A program made the position numbers and the translations under genes. From assembly GCF_014844035.1 (NCBI RefSeq), contig NZ_CP062159.1:1984001-2048000 (forward strand): a DNA stretch of 64,000 bases. Reading direction: 5' to 3'. Numbering within the stretch: the first letter of the stretch is position 1; every line of letters starts with the position of its first letter. Under the pieces are notes generated by a model. That model did no database searches, had not been told where the DNA came from, and worked only from the letters and a program-made list of their open reading frames with translations. Shown one piece after another: positions 1-8,287 of the stretch. The stretch is from Flavobacterium sp. MDT1-60 (GTDB taxonomy: Bacteria > Bacteroidota > Bacteroidia > Flavobacteriales > Flavobacteriaceae).

Positions 1-51
1 GAAGGTTTGATTAATGAAAGCGTAGAAAAAGGTATTTTGAAGAAATGATTA

Positions 52-133
52 AACATAGCCCACGGTTGAAACCGTGGGAAACGTATTAGGATTATGGATT
101 GCGCTCCCGTGGTTTCAACCACGGGCTATGTTT
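52..133. repeat. Inverted pair of REP-like palindromes
   Basis: Two units face each other (52-80 and 104-133). Each begins or ends with AACATAGCCC/GGGCTATGTTT and has a core that folds on itself (CCCACGGTT, short loop, AACCGTGGG). A further variant is at 281-311, and three more are at 3691-3852. Repeated intergenic palindromes of this kind resemble REP elements mobilised by RAYT transposases; that link is inferred, and no RAYT gene is in the window. Confidence 0.75.
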
Positions 134-167
134 AAATACACATTCTAATTACGATTTATAGACAATC

Positions 168-269
168 TTGTCATTTCGACGAAGGAGAAATCCTCGCAAG
201 TAACTCCGCAAAGAGAAGCCAATCTTTGTCGAGCTTCTAACGAGGATTTCTCCTTCGTCGAAATGACAA
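168..269. repeat. 29-bp perfect inverted repeat element
   Basis: The arms at 168-196 and 241-269 are perfect reverse complements over 29 bases and begin TTGTCATTTCGAC. A related element lies at 51553-51648, between GH115 and GH10. It is a small mobile or structural repeat without coding capacity. Confidence 0.8.
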
Positions 270-418
270 ACTTTGACCAAGTTCCCGCAGTTGAAACCGC
301 GGGCTATGTTTTGTTGAAAAGTTTAACAAATACCAACGTATAAACTTTTTTTTAAGCAGGGAATTTCGGGTTTTAATGGGTAAATTTGTGGAACTTCATA
401 AAACCAAATACCACTACA

Positions 419-1765
419 ATGGAAGAAATGCTTTTTTATGACCGAATGCAATTCGCCTTCACTATTACTTTTCACTATCTTTTTCCGCAACTTACAATGG
501 GTCTTTCTTTGATCATTGTTTATTTCAAATGGAAATATCTTAAAACTCAAAACGAACAATACAATCACGCCACGCATTTCTGGATGAAAATTTTCGCCCT
601 GAATTTTGCAATGGGCGTTGTAACCGGAATCCCGATGGAGTTTCAATTCGGAACCAATTGGGCTAAATTTTCTGAATTGACCGGTGGTATTATCGGCCAG
701 ACCTTAGCGATGGAAGGGATGTTCTCGTTTTTCTTAGAATCCTCATTTCTTGGTATATTTTTATTTGGAGAAAAAATCCTCGGACATAAATGGCATTTTG
801 TAACCGGAGTGCTGATTATGATTGGTTCCTGGGCCAGCGGTTACTTGATTATTGCTACACATTCGTGGATGCAAAATCCGGTGGGATATGAAATTTTGGC
901 AAATGGTAAATTTGTACTGACGAATTTTAAAGCGTTGTTTCTAAATCCGTGGCTTTGGCCTTCTTATTTGCACAATCAGGCCGCTTCTTTGGTTACGAGT
1001 TCTTTTGTCGTAGCGGGAATTGGCGCTTTTTATATTTTGAGTCAGAAGAATGTTTCTTTTGGTAGATTATTTCTTAAAACGGGCGTTATTTTCGGATTGA
1101 TTTCGAGTATAATTGTGGCCGTTCCAACGGGAGATTTATTGGCGAAAAATGTCGTAAAATACCAACCCGTGACTTTTGCCGGAATGGAAGGAATTTTCCA
1201 TACGGAGAAAAAGGGTTCCGAAATTGTTTTAATTGGTCAGCCCGATGTAAAAGACAAAAAGCTGGACAATAAAATCGCCGTCCCTAATATTTTGAGTTTC
1301 CTTACCTATGGAAATTGGGATCAGGAAATTAAAGGTTTGGATCAGTTTGAAGAAGATTTACATCCAACCAATATCTCAGGATTGTATTATGCCTATCATA
1401 TTATGGTAGGACTCGGAACTGTATTTATTGGTTTGATGGTACTTTCTCTTTTTCAATTAATCAGAGGAAAATTATTCGAGACCAAATGGATTTTGTGGTC
1501 GCTTATGTTCATGATGCCGTTTCCGTATATCGCCAATACTACAGGTTGGTATACCGCCGAATTAGGCCGACAACCATGGCTCGTTTATAATTTAATGCGA
1601 ACGGCAGCCGGCGCATCGCCAACAGTTTCGTCCGGGAATACCTTATTTACTTTGCTAGGTTTTATAGGATTGTATCTTTTACTCGGAATGCTGTTTTTGC
1701 TTTTGATTGGGAAAATTATCAATAAAGGACCTCATCATGTGGAACTTTCAACAGAAAAAATATAA
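419..1765 (+). CDS. cydA: Cytochrome bd ubiquinol oxidase subunit I
   Basis: Haem-bearing subunit of the inner-membrane quinol:O2 oxidoreductase, the high-affinity terminal oxidase. With the ATG at 419 (MEEMLFYDRMQF) the protein is 448 aa, and His19 falls where the E. coli haem ligand His19 sits. An upstream in-frame TTG at 386 would add 11 unlikely residues, so I reject it. Also visible are the GTNW motif, the glutamate-rich EGMFSFFLESS helix, a His in YLHNQAAS and the GRQPW signature. The segment between membrane helices is short, as in the short Q-loop class. cydB follows after 2 bases, so the two are co-transcribed. Confidence 0.97.
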   Translation: MEEMLFYDRMQFAFTITFHYLFPQLTMGLSLIIVYFKWKYLKTQNEQYNHATHFWMKIFALNFAMGVVTGIPMEFQFGTNWAKFSELTGGIIGQTLAMEGMFSFFLESSFLGIFLFGEKILGHKWHFVTGVLIMIGSWASGYLIIATHSWMQNPVGYEILANGKFVLTNFKALFLNPWLWPSYLHNQAASLVTSSFVVAGIGAFYILSQKNVSFGRLFLKTGVIFGLISSIIVAVPTGDLLAKNVVKYQPVTFAGMEGIFHTEKKGSEIVLIGQPDVKDKKLDNKIAVPNILSFLTYGNWDQEIKGLDQFEEDLHPTNISGLYYAYHIMVGLGTVFIGLMVLSLFQLIRGKLFETKWILWSLMFMMPFPYIANTTGWYTAELGRQPWLVYNLMRTAAGASPTVSSGNTLFTLLGFIGLYLLLGMLFLLLIGKIINKGPHHVELSTEKI

Positions 1766-1767
1766 GT

Positions 1768-2844
1768 ATGGAATTTTTTTGGTACGTAGTTTTAATGGGA
1801 ATTCTGGCTGTTTATATTGTTTTAGACGGTTATGATTTTGGAGCAGGAATTATTCATTTGTTTTTGGCTAAAGATGAACAGCAAAAAAAAGCCATTACCA
1901 ATTCAATTGGCCCGTTTTGGGATGCCAACGAAGTTTGGATTATTGCTGCCGGTGGTGTTTTGTTTTTTGCTTTTCCTACTTTATATGCTTCCTCTTTCAG
2001 CGGCTTTTATTTGCCTTTGATTATGATTTTATGGCTGTTGATTTTCCGCGCCATCGGATTAGAAATGCGTGGTCAAGTGCATCACCACATGTGGGAAGCC
2101 ATTTGGGATAAAGCTTTCGGAATCGCGAGTTTGCTTTTGGCTTTGTTCTTCGGAATTGCTTTGGGAAATATCGTTCGTGGTGTTAATCTCGGAATGGTGC
2201 AAAATGGTGTTTCAACGCAGGAACCGCATTTTTTCTTTTTGCCTTTATGGAATCCAACTTTCAGCCCGCAGGCAAACGAATTGGGAATTATAGATTGGTT
2301 TACGCTTTTCCTCGGAATTGTAAGTGTTGTGGCTTTAACCATTCACGGCGCGAACTGGATTATTTTTAAAACGAATTCGTCTTTGAATACGCAGCTTAAA
2401 AATGTCGTTTTTAAACTGAATATTGTCTTGCTGATTTTAGTTATTATTTCCCTTCAAATCTGGCACTTTATCGAACCTCAGCCGTTTCATAATTTTGTTG
2501 AAAATCCAATCTTGTGGTTTTTTCCAATCATGACTTTTGTTGGGATTATAGGATTATTTAAAGTGCGTTCGTATAAAAAAGATGGTCACGGATTTCTGTT
2601 CTCCACTTTATTTTTGGTAGGAGGATTTGCCTCAACAGCGGTTTCAATTTTTCCGAATGTTTTGCCTTCGACGAATAATGTAAATCCATCCTTGACGATT
2701 TATAATACTGCTGCCGGAGAATATGGTTTAAATGCTGGACTGAGCTGGTTTTTTATCGCTTTGTTTTTAGTAATTGTTTATTTTGTTATTCAGTATCGTG
2801 TTTTTAGCGGGAAGATGGATGATATTGGGTATGGGGAGCATTAA
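1768..2844 (+). CDS. cydB: Cytochrome bd ubiquinol oxidase subunit II
   Basis: Second membrane subunit of the bd oxidase, 358 aa with about eight or nine hydrophobic segments. The N-terminus carries the family signature LDGYDFGAG, followed by a WDANEVWII stretch typical of CydB. Starting two bases after cydA ends, it forms the cydAB operon. No separate cydX-like microprotein was recognised downstream. Confidence 0.97.
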   Translation: MEFFWYVVLMGILAVYIVLDGYDFGAGIIHLFLAKDEQQKKAITNSIGPFWDANEVWIIAAGGVLFFAFPTLYASSFSGFYLPLIMILWLLIFRAIGLEMRGQVHHHMWEAIWDKAFGIASLLLALFFGIALGNIVRGVNLGMVQNGVSTQEPHFFFLPLWNPTFSPQANELGIIDWFTLFLGIVSVVALTIHGANWIIFKTNSSLNTQLKNVVFKLNIVLLILVIISLQIWHFIEPQPFHNFVENPILWFFPIMTFVGIIGLFKVRSYKKDGHGFLFSTLFLVGGFASTAVSIFPNVLPSTNNVNPSLTIYNTAAGEYGLNAGLSWFFIALFLVIVYFVIQYRVFSGKMDDIGYGEH

Positions 2845-2859
2845 AAATAAATTTTAAGA

Positions 2860-3336
2860 ATGGAAATTGTACAATTTAAAGATTGGAGATTTGAAGTTGA
2901 TAAAACTTTAACTCTAGAAACTTATTCTAGTGTTAATGGAGGCGGTGCTGACTCATGCCCATGTAGTGATTGTAAAAATTACATTCAGAATCGCGAAAAT
3001 GTTTTTCCTGAAGAAGTTAAAACCTTGTTTTTAAATTTAGGAGTAGATTATAATAAAGAAGTTGAAATTTGTTCTTTGCAAATTTTGCCAAACGGATTAC
3101 ATCATATAGCAGGATGGTTTCATTTTAAAGGCAAAATTATTGATGGTAAAAATTGTAAAAAAGATATTGAAAATGAAGCCTTCCATATTGAATTAACTAG
3201 TATTGGTAATAATTTTTCAATAGGATTTTGTGAGCAAAGCAGTCTGACATTTTTTAAAAATAAAAATGGATTAATTCAAGTAGAATTTGAAGCTCATATT
3301 CCATGGGTTATTAATAAAAGTTTAGAAATTTTATAA
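2860..3336 (+). CDS. Uncharacterised 158-aa cytoplasmic protein with CPCSDC motif
   Basis: I do not recognise a named family with certainty. The protein has no signal peptide or membrane segment. Near residues 34-39 it has SCPCSDCKNY, a compact cysteine cluster that could bind metal. The pattern of Cys cluster, then FPEEV, then a GLHHIAGWFHF stretch is what I remember from small conserved hypothetical proteins of Firmicutes and Bacteroidota. It begins 15 bases after cydB, so it may be read through from that operon, but a role in respiration is not implied. Codon use is AT-richer than in cydAB. Confidence 0.7.
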   Translation: MEIVQFKDWRFEVDKTLTLETYSSVNGGGADSCPCSDCKNYIQNRENVFPEEVKTLFLNLGVDYNKEVEICSLQILPNGLHHIAGWFHFKGKIIDGKNCKKDIENEAFHIELTSIGNNFSIGFCEQSSLTFFKNKNGLIQVEFEAHIPWVINKSLEIL

Positions 3337-3350
3337 AATTTGTTAGTATG

Positions 3351-3405
3351 ATTGCTTCATTCCTCGCAAAGACACACGTTACGTCATTGCGAGGAACGAA
3401 GCAAT
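3351..3405. repeat. Palindromic repeat, 19-base arms
   Basis: Arms ATTGCTTC...CTCGCAA (3351-3369) and TTGCGAGG...GAAGCAAT (3387-3405) are complementary with one mismatch. It is a dispersed-type repeat after the cyd operon and could also act as a hairpin terminator, although no T-run follows. Confidence 0.7.
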
Positions 3406-3463
3406 ATCACGTATTATTTCCAGTCTTAAATTGTAAAACGAAAACCTCAATTTACCTGAGTCT

Positions 3464-3578
3464 GCGTTAGGGATAGAAGCGGTATCCTTTTGTGACAAAT
3501 TTTAGATCTTGATTAAAAATGATATTTTCTGGAACAAAAGATATAGCGGATAGCCCGTTCGCCGCGGCGAAAACGCCC
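3464..3578 (+). ncRNA. Candidate structured element, copy A
   Basis: This segment shares an ordered set of blocks with 56427-56526: GCGT, GGGATAG, then after a variable middle TAGCGGATAGCCCG, a GC-rich stem and a final CGCCC. The middle differs between the copies while the ends are kept, as expected for a folded RNA or a mobile structured repeat. It resembles elements scattered in flavobacterial genomes, possibly Flavo-1-like, but that name is from memory and unverified. Confidence 0.4.
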
Positions 3579-3587
3579 AAAATATAC

Positions 3588-3624
3588 AAATCCGTTTACT
3601 TCTTAAGAATAAACGGATTTTTTT
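3588..3624 (+). terminator. Intrinsic terminator-like hairpin
   Basis: An 11-bp perfect stem (AAATCCGTTTA 3588-3598, TAAACGGATTT 3610-3620) is followed by a T-run. It lies at the end of element copy A and may terminate that transcript or read-through from the cyd operon. Confidence 0.7.
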
Positions 3625-3690
3625 AGTTTTCGTCTACAAGAAAAACTAAATAAAATGGAACAATGTTACATTAAAAATTTATCATTTTGG

Positions 3691-3852
3691 AACATAGCCC
3701 ACGGTTTCAACCGTGGGAAACTAATGTAAAAACGAATCAATTATACATTAAAAATGCTATCATTTTTGATCATAGCCCACGCTTTCAACCGTGCGTAATC
3801 GGAAGGTTAATATATTGCGCTCCCCACGGTTGAAACCGTGGGCTATGTTTAA
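3691..3852. repeat. Three REP-like palindromes
   Basis: Units at 3691-3719, 3771-3794 and 3821-3850 belong to the same CATAGCCCACGG family as at 52-133. The middle copy is degenerate (CCACGC...GTGCG), and its change on one arm is not fully compensated. The third is inverted relative to the first two. Confidence 0.75.
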
Positions 3853-3940
3853 ATAGGCGAATTTGAATTTCTCTCTACTCTCTATAAGTGTGGGGATTGA
3901 TTATATAAATCCGCCCAATATGCGAGAAACCAAAAAATCG

Positions 3941-4726
3941 CTAAAACAAAACCTCCTTAGTAATAATATAAAACCCCATTACCAAAACAAACCATCCAAA
4001 AATAGGTTTCAGTTTAGTTCCGTCGATTTTTTTAGAAAGCTGGCTTCCTAATACCATTCCGAGAAGCGCCATTGCAGAAACGCCTAATAAAAAAGCATAA
4101 TTGATAGGGGTTCCGATGTATAAATCGCCTGCAAAACCTATTGTAGAATTAATACTGATAATTAATAACGAAGTTCCAACAGCTTGTTTCATGGGTAATT
4201 TGGCGAAAAACAATAAAGCAGGAATAATTAAAAATCCGCCACCAGCGCCAAGAAATCCGGTTATGATTCCGACAATGAAACCTATAAAGCTGAGTTGAAT
4301 ATAATTCGTTTCGGCACCTTTTATTTCAGGTTGATTTTTTCGAATCATTGAAATCGCCGCTGTAATCATCAATACTGAAAAGATAATCATAATCAGAAAA
4401 TCTTTAGAAACGGAATAAGAAGCAATTGAAAAAAGGGTAGAAGCAATCTGTGGAAAAATAACTTCCCGTATAATCAGAATCGAAATCACAGAAGGAATTG
4501 CAAAATACAATGCCGATTTAAGTTTAAGATTTCCCATTTTATAATGGCTGTAACTACCAAACATAGCAGTCAGTCCAACAATAAATAAAGAATAAGAGGT
4601 TGCTTGCTCCGGATTTACTTTAAACAAATACACTAAAATTGGAATGGTCAGGATCGATCCGCCACCGCCAATTAAGCCCAGCGAAATCCCTATAATGATC
4701 GAAGCAAAATAACCCAGATATTCCAT
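3941..4726 (-). CDS. TauE/SafE-family sulfite/anion exporter
   Basis: Inner-membrane permease of the TauE/SafE (DUF81) family, 261 aa from the ATG at 4726 (MEYLGYFASIII); an upstream in-frame start at 4786 would add 20 polar residues. The family signature is doubled, as expected: GLIGGGGSILTIPIL near the N-terminus and GFLGAGGGFLIIPALL in the second half, with about seven or eight membrane segments. Such proteins export sulfite, sulfonates or related organosulfur anions. The neighbouring Crp/Fnr regulator, in the same orientation, and a rhodanese beyond it suggest a small sulfur/redox neighbourhood; the actual substrate is not shown. Confidence 0.88.
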   Translation of the reverse strand: MEYLGYFASIIIGISLGLIGGGGSILTIPILVYLFKVNPEQATSYSLFIVGLTAMFGSYSHYKMGNLKLKSALYFAIPSVISILIIREVIFPQIASTLFSIASYSVSKDFLIMIIFSVLMITAAISMIRKNQPEIKGAETNYIQLSFIGFIVGIITGFLGAGGGFLIIPALLFFAKLPMKQAVGTSLLIISINSTIGFAGDLYIGTPINYAFLLGVSAMALLGMVLGSQLSKKIDGTKLKPIFGWFVLVMGFYIITKEVLF

Positions 4727-4797
4727 TGCATTTGTTTTTATGCAAAGATGGTTTGATAAAAGTAGATTTACAGTAACATTTATCACATAGAACTATT

Positions 4798-4937
4798 AAA
4801 CACGAATTTCACGAATTAGCACAAAATTATTATATTGTCACATCGAGCGGAGTCGAGATGCGTTGCGGGTTCTCTCCCGAATTCTCGGGACGCTCGAAGT
4901 AACAATTGTTTCGTGCTAATTCGTGAAATTCGTGTTT
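4798..4937. repeat. Nested inverted-repeat element at the end of the Crp gene
   Basis: Perfect 25-base arms (4798-4822 and 4913-4937) read AAACACGAATTTCACG... and its complement. Inside is another repeat around 4840-4905 (CGAGCGGAGTCGAGATG, CTCCCGAATTCTCGGGACG). The right arm overlaps the last codons of the Crp/Fnr gene, so the element supplies part of its coding end. Confidence 0.75.
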
Positions 4938-5557
4938 AATAATTCAATCTGGTTTCGGTTGAGTTTGACCAAACCTCTTTGTTCCATTTTTTTGAGTAAT
5001 CTGGAAACGACTTCTCTGGAAGTGTTCAATTCGGTTGCGATTTCCTGATGCGATAATTTAACTTCAGAACAACCACAGGCATCGGAATGTCTTTTAAGGT
5101 AGAACTCCAAACGTTCATCCATCGAGCGGAAGGCAATATTATCAACTACTTCCAGAACTTCTTCAAAACGGCTTCGATACGTTTCGATTACAAATTCGTA
5201 CCAGGAACGGTGCTCCATCATCCATTTGTCCATCATTTGAAGTGGAATCATCATAACCGAAACATCTTCGACCACTTTGGCCATGATTTGGCTTTTTTCG
5301 CTTTTAGCGGTGCAGATCATCGAAATGGCACAGGCTTGTCCAGGTTGTAAATAATACATTAAAAACTCGCCGCCATCTTCGCCTTCACGATAAATTTTGA
5401 TTTTTCCTTTGGTAATTAAAACGGTATTTTTGATGTATTGTCCGGTTCGCATTAAAATAGTTCCGGCTTCAAAATCCTGTGCGCTACCGTTTTCTTCGAT
5501 AGTCGAAAGGAGCTCGCTGGAGAAATTCGGAAATATATCTTTTAAGGAGTATTGCAT
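4916..5557 (-). CDS. Crp/Fnr-family transcriptional regulator
   Basis: A 213-aa regulator with an N-terminal cyclic-nucleotide-binding-like beta-barrel (about residues 10-125, including GTILMRTGQYIKN and GGEFLMYYLQPGQA), a dimerisation helix, and a C-terminal winged helix-turn-helix (SHQEIATELNTSREVVSRLLKKMEQRGLV). It has a CGCS sequence near residue 160, but not the N-terminal cysteine cluster of true FNR, so the ligand is unknown. It precedes the TauE/SafE gene on the same strand and is divergent from the rhodanese. It could control both; that is inferred from layout only. Confidence 0.9.
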   Translation of the reverse strand: MQYSLKDIFPNFSSELLSTIEENGSAQDFEAGTILMRTGQYIKNTVLITKGKIKIYREGEDGGEFLMYYLQPGQACAISMICTAKSEKSQIMAKVVEDVSVMMIPLQMMDKWMMEHRSWYEFVIETYRSRFEEVLEVVDNIAFRSMDERLEFYLKRHSDACGCSEVKLSHQEIATELNTSREVVSRLLKKMEQRGLVKLNRNQIELLNTNFTN

Positions 5558-6011
5558 TTATTGTGTTGTTTTTGTTGCCACTAATTTCACTAATTTTCAC
5601 GAATTAATTTTTGTCTAACATTTTTTATAAAAATCATTTTAATCACTTAATCTGTGGCCAATATTTTTTACCACTAACGGAGCGATAGTAAAGTAATTCG
5701 TGAAAATTCGTGTAATTAGTGGCAAACCTTTTTTTATCAAAATGAAATTAAAACATCTCATTTAATACAAAGATAGCAGATTGAAATGGTATAAATTATC
5801 AGAAAATCATATTTGACAGTATTTTATGAAAATGAAAAAATCCTATTTTCTATCGATTTTATAGGGTGTATTTTTAAAAATAGTGAGTAAATTTGTGTTT
5901 CACTGATTATAATACTTTCTCTAAAACGTTTTCTGAGAATAATAATCGAAATCGCATTTGGCACGTTTTTAATTAATAGAAACGTCGTAATTTTACAAAA
6001 ACACATTTATT
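5558..6011. other. Divergent intergenic region with a long inverted repeat
   Basis: It separates the Crp/Fnr gene from the rhodanese gene. An inverted repeat has 32-base arms at 5575-5606 and 5694-5725 with two mismatches (TTGCCACTAATT... / ...AATTAGTGGCAA). The rest is AT-rich and should hold both promoters, but I could not fix a -33/-7 pair with standard spacing. Confidence 0.6.
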
Positions 6012-6323
6012 ATGAATTTATCACAAGAAGATTGGGTTAATCAGCTTGCTGCTGACGAGAATGCAGTTATACTGGACGTAAGAACTGAGGACGAATTTAA
6101 TGACGGTTACATCGAGAATGCCGTAAACATTGACATTAATAAAGGTCAGGGTTTTATTTATGAAATCGAAGAGTTAGATAAAAATAAAAATTATTATGTG
6201 TATTGCCGTTCTGGAGCGAGAAGTGCCAAAGCATGCCAGATTATGAATGAATTAGGTATAAATAATGCCTATAATCTGCTTGGTGGAATTCTGGACTGGG
6301 AAGGGGAAACCGTAAATCCATAA
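6012..6323 (+). CDS. Single-domain rhodanese-like protein
   Basis: Small cytoplasmic sulfurtransferase-like protein, 103 aa, one rhodanese domain. The active-site loop YCRSGARS supplies the persulfide-forming cysteine, and DVRTEDEFNDGYIENAVNID is the usual N-terminal signature. No signal peptide. Such proteins carry sulfane sulfur between donor and acceptor enzymes. A clear terminator follows at 6332-6358, so it is probably a single-gene transcript, separate from gapN. Confidence 0.92.
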   Translation: MNLSQEDWVNQLAADENAVILDVRTEDEFNDGYIENAVNIDINKGQGFIYEIEELDKNKNYYVYCRSGARSAKACQIMNELGINNAYNLLGGILDWEGETVNP

Positions 6324-6331
6324 GATAGAAG

Positions 6332-6358
6332 AAGAGGCACGAAAAGCCTCTTTTTTTC
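6332..6358 (+). terminator. Intrinsic terminator after the rhodanese gene
   Basis: Stem AAGAGGC (6332-6338) pairs with GCCTCTT (6346-6352) over a 7-base loop, followed by a run of T. Confidence 0.85.
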
Positions 6359-6400
6359 GTTTAAAATGCTATTAATAACCAAACTATAAAGTACCAGATT

Positions 6401-7981
6401 ATGAGTTTAATACCCGAAGAATATCAGATTACGAACCTGATAAATCAAGATACCTATCTTGTAAATGGAGAATTAAAACAATGGACAGGGCAAACCACAC
6501 CTGTGTTTTCTACGATTTCTTCTACAGAAAAATATACGCCGACATTATTAGGATCTATTCCGTTCATGGCAGAAAAAGAAGCTGCTGAAGTGGTTGAAGC
6601 TGCAAATGCTGCATATAATAAAGGACAGGGTTTATGGCCTACCATGAAAGTGGTTGACCGTATTAAATGCATGGAAAATTTCGTAAGACAGATGAAGGAA
6701 ACCCGCGAAGAAGTGGTGAAACTTTTGATGTGGGAAATTGGAAAAAACCTTGGCGATTCGCAAAAAGAATTCGACAGAACCGTTGAATATATTCAGGATA
6801 CTATTGACAGTTATAAGGAACTAAACGGACGCAGTTCGCACTTTTCTAAAGTACAAGGAGTAAACGCGATGATTCGTCGTGGACCTCTGGGAGTTGTTTT
6901 GTGTCTTGGACCCTACAATTATCCGCTTAACGAAACTTTCTCCTTATTGATTCCGGCTTTAATTATGGGTAATACTGTAATCTTTAAACCGGCTAAACAT
7001 GGTGTTTTATGTATTTCGCCTTTGTTAGAAGCTTTCAGAAGCAGTTTTCCAAAAGGAGTGATCAATATCGTATACGGACGTGGACGTGAAGTGGCTTCTC
7101 CTATCATGAAATCGGGCAAGATTGATGTTTTGGCATTAATTGGAAACAGTAAATCAGCAATTGCTTTGCAGGATCAGCATCCAAACAAAAACAGATTGCG
7201 TTTAATTTTAGGTTTGGAAGCGAAGAACCCGGCGATTATTTTACCAGACGCCGACTTAGATTTGGCAATTCAGGAATGTATTGCGGGAAGTTTATCTTTC
7301 AACGGTCAGCGTTGTACGGCTTTGAAAGTATTATATGTTCATGAATCTATTGCAGAAGAATTTAACAGACGTTTTTCTGAAAAAGTTGACGCATTGGGAT
7401 TTGGAAATCCTTGGGATAAAAATGCTTCTTTGACACCACTTCCGGAAACGGATAAACCAGCTTACATTCAGGGATTAATTGATGATGCTTTACATAAAGG
7501 AGCAAAAATATTAAACGAAAAAGGTGGAAAACATACGGACAATTTTATTTTTCCGGCAGTTTTATATCCAGTAAATAAAGAAATGAGAGTGTATCATGAA
7601 GAACAATTTGGACCAGTAGTTCCAATTATTTCTTTTAAAGATATTAACGAACCTCTTGAAGATATGGCCGAATCAAACTACGGTCAGCAAGTGAGTTTGT
7701 TTGGAAAAGATATTAAAACTTTGGCACCGCTTATTGATGCGTTAGTGAATTTAGTTTGCAGGGTAAACCTCAACAGTTCTTGTCAAAGAGGACCTGATGC
7801 GTTCCCATTTACAGGTCGTAAAGATTCTGCCGTAGGAACTTTAAGTATTCCGGATGCTTTGCGTTCGTTCTCAATCCGTACGTTCGTGGCTTCAAAAGAT
7901 ATCGCGTATAACAATGAAATACTGCAGGAATTGCTAAACAGCAAAGAATCGAATTTCATTAATACCGATTATATTTTGTAG
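6401..7981 (+). CDS. gapN: NADP-dependent non-phosphorylating glyceraldehyde-3-phosphate dehydrogenase
   Basis: Aldehyde dehydrogenase superfamily enzyme, 526 aa, oxidising glyceraldehyde-3-phosphate directly to 3-phosphoglycerate and yielding NADPH in the cytoplasm. The catalytic residues are visible: general-base Glu273 in LGLEAKNPA and nucleophile Cys305 in [10 protein letters not shown]. The cofactor-binding motif GPYNYPLNE, a conserved GapN feature, is near residues 170-180. The family length (about 475-530 aa) fits. It stands alone between two terminators. The substrate is assigned from overall likeness to GapN; another aldehyde cannot be excluded. Confidence 0.85.
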   Translation: MSLIPEEYQITNLINQDTYLVNGELKQWTGQTTPVFSTISSTEKYTPTLLGSIPFMAEKEAAEVVEAANAAYNKGQGLWPTMKVVDRIKCMENFVRQMKETREEVVKLLMWEIGKNLGDSQKEFDRTVEYIQDTIDSYKELNGRSSHFSKVQGVNAMIRRGPLGVVLCLGPYNYPLNETFSLLIPALIMGNTVIFKPAKHGVLCISPLLEAFRSSFPKGVINIVYGRGREVASPIMKSGKIDVLALIGNSKSAIALQDQHPNKNRLRLILGLEAKNPAIILPDADLDLAIQECIAGSLSFNGQRCTALKVLYVHESIAEEFNRRFSEKVDALGFGNPWDKNASLTPLPETDKPAYIQGLIDDALHKGAKILNEKGGKHTDNFIFPAVLYPVNKEMRVYHEEQFGPVVPIISFKDINEPLEDMAESNYGQQVSLFGKDIKTLAPLIDALVNLVCRVNLNSSCQRGPDAFPFTGRKDSAVGTLSIPDALRSFSIRTFVASKDIAYNNEILQELLNSKESNFINTDYIL

Positions 7982-8287
7982 TTATTAAGGTTATATATTA
8001 ATTGTAGATACCGTCTTTTTTCGCCAGAGAGAGGCGGTTTTTCTTTTTAAGTTGCTAAGGTTCTGAGGAGCTGAGGTCCTAAGGTCCTAAGGTTTTGCCA
8101 CAAAGGCACTAAGGCGCTAAGTTTTTTAAACTTGGCGGCTTTGCGACCCTTGCGTAATTCCTTGCGGTCTTTGCGGTTAAGTGACGCCCAACATAACAAA
8201 AAGCATAATTTTATAAAGAAGTGTAACATTAAGTTAAAAAAATCCACTAATATTCTAATTAAATCATCAAAAATCTTAAAATAAGTT
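7982..8287. other. Intergenic: terminator-like hairpin and dispersed repeat
   Basis: After gapN, ACCGTC...GGCGGT with a T-run (about 8008-8046) resembles an imperfect terminator. From 8052 to 8180 lies low-complexity repeat sequence (CTAAGGTCCTAAGG, GCCACAAAGGCACTAAGG, CTTTGCGACCC), a dispersed element type with no gene. The remaining AT-rich part leads into the peptidase gene. Confidence 0.55.

Larger units (their letters stand above)
1..418. other. Gene-free stretch upstream of cydA, filled with palindromic repeats
   Basis: No convincing gene. It holds three REP-like palindromes of the 'catagcccacgg' family (52-80, 104-133 and 281-311) and one long inverted repeat (168-269), described separately. 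A minus-strand reading frame at 323-646 is only a shadow of cydA. No clear promoter was resolved for cydA. Confidence 0.6.
3337..3940. other. Gene-free repeat-rich stretch
   Basis: No gene is supported; an ORF at 3863-4051 overlaps the end of the exporter gene and shows no protein-like features. The stretch holds an 18/19 inverted repeat (3351-3405), a possible structured element (3464-3578), a strong hairpin with T-run (3588-3624) and three REP-like palindromes (3691-3852). Confidence 0.6.

Noticed and set aside
323..646. 107-aa minus-strand frame
   Set aside because: Antisense shadow of cydA; no protein-like features.
3863..4051. 62-aa plus-strand frame
   Set aside because: Antisense to the exporter end; no support.
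8047..8247. 66-aa minus-strand frame
   Set aside because: Lies on low-complexity dispersed repeat sequence.
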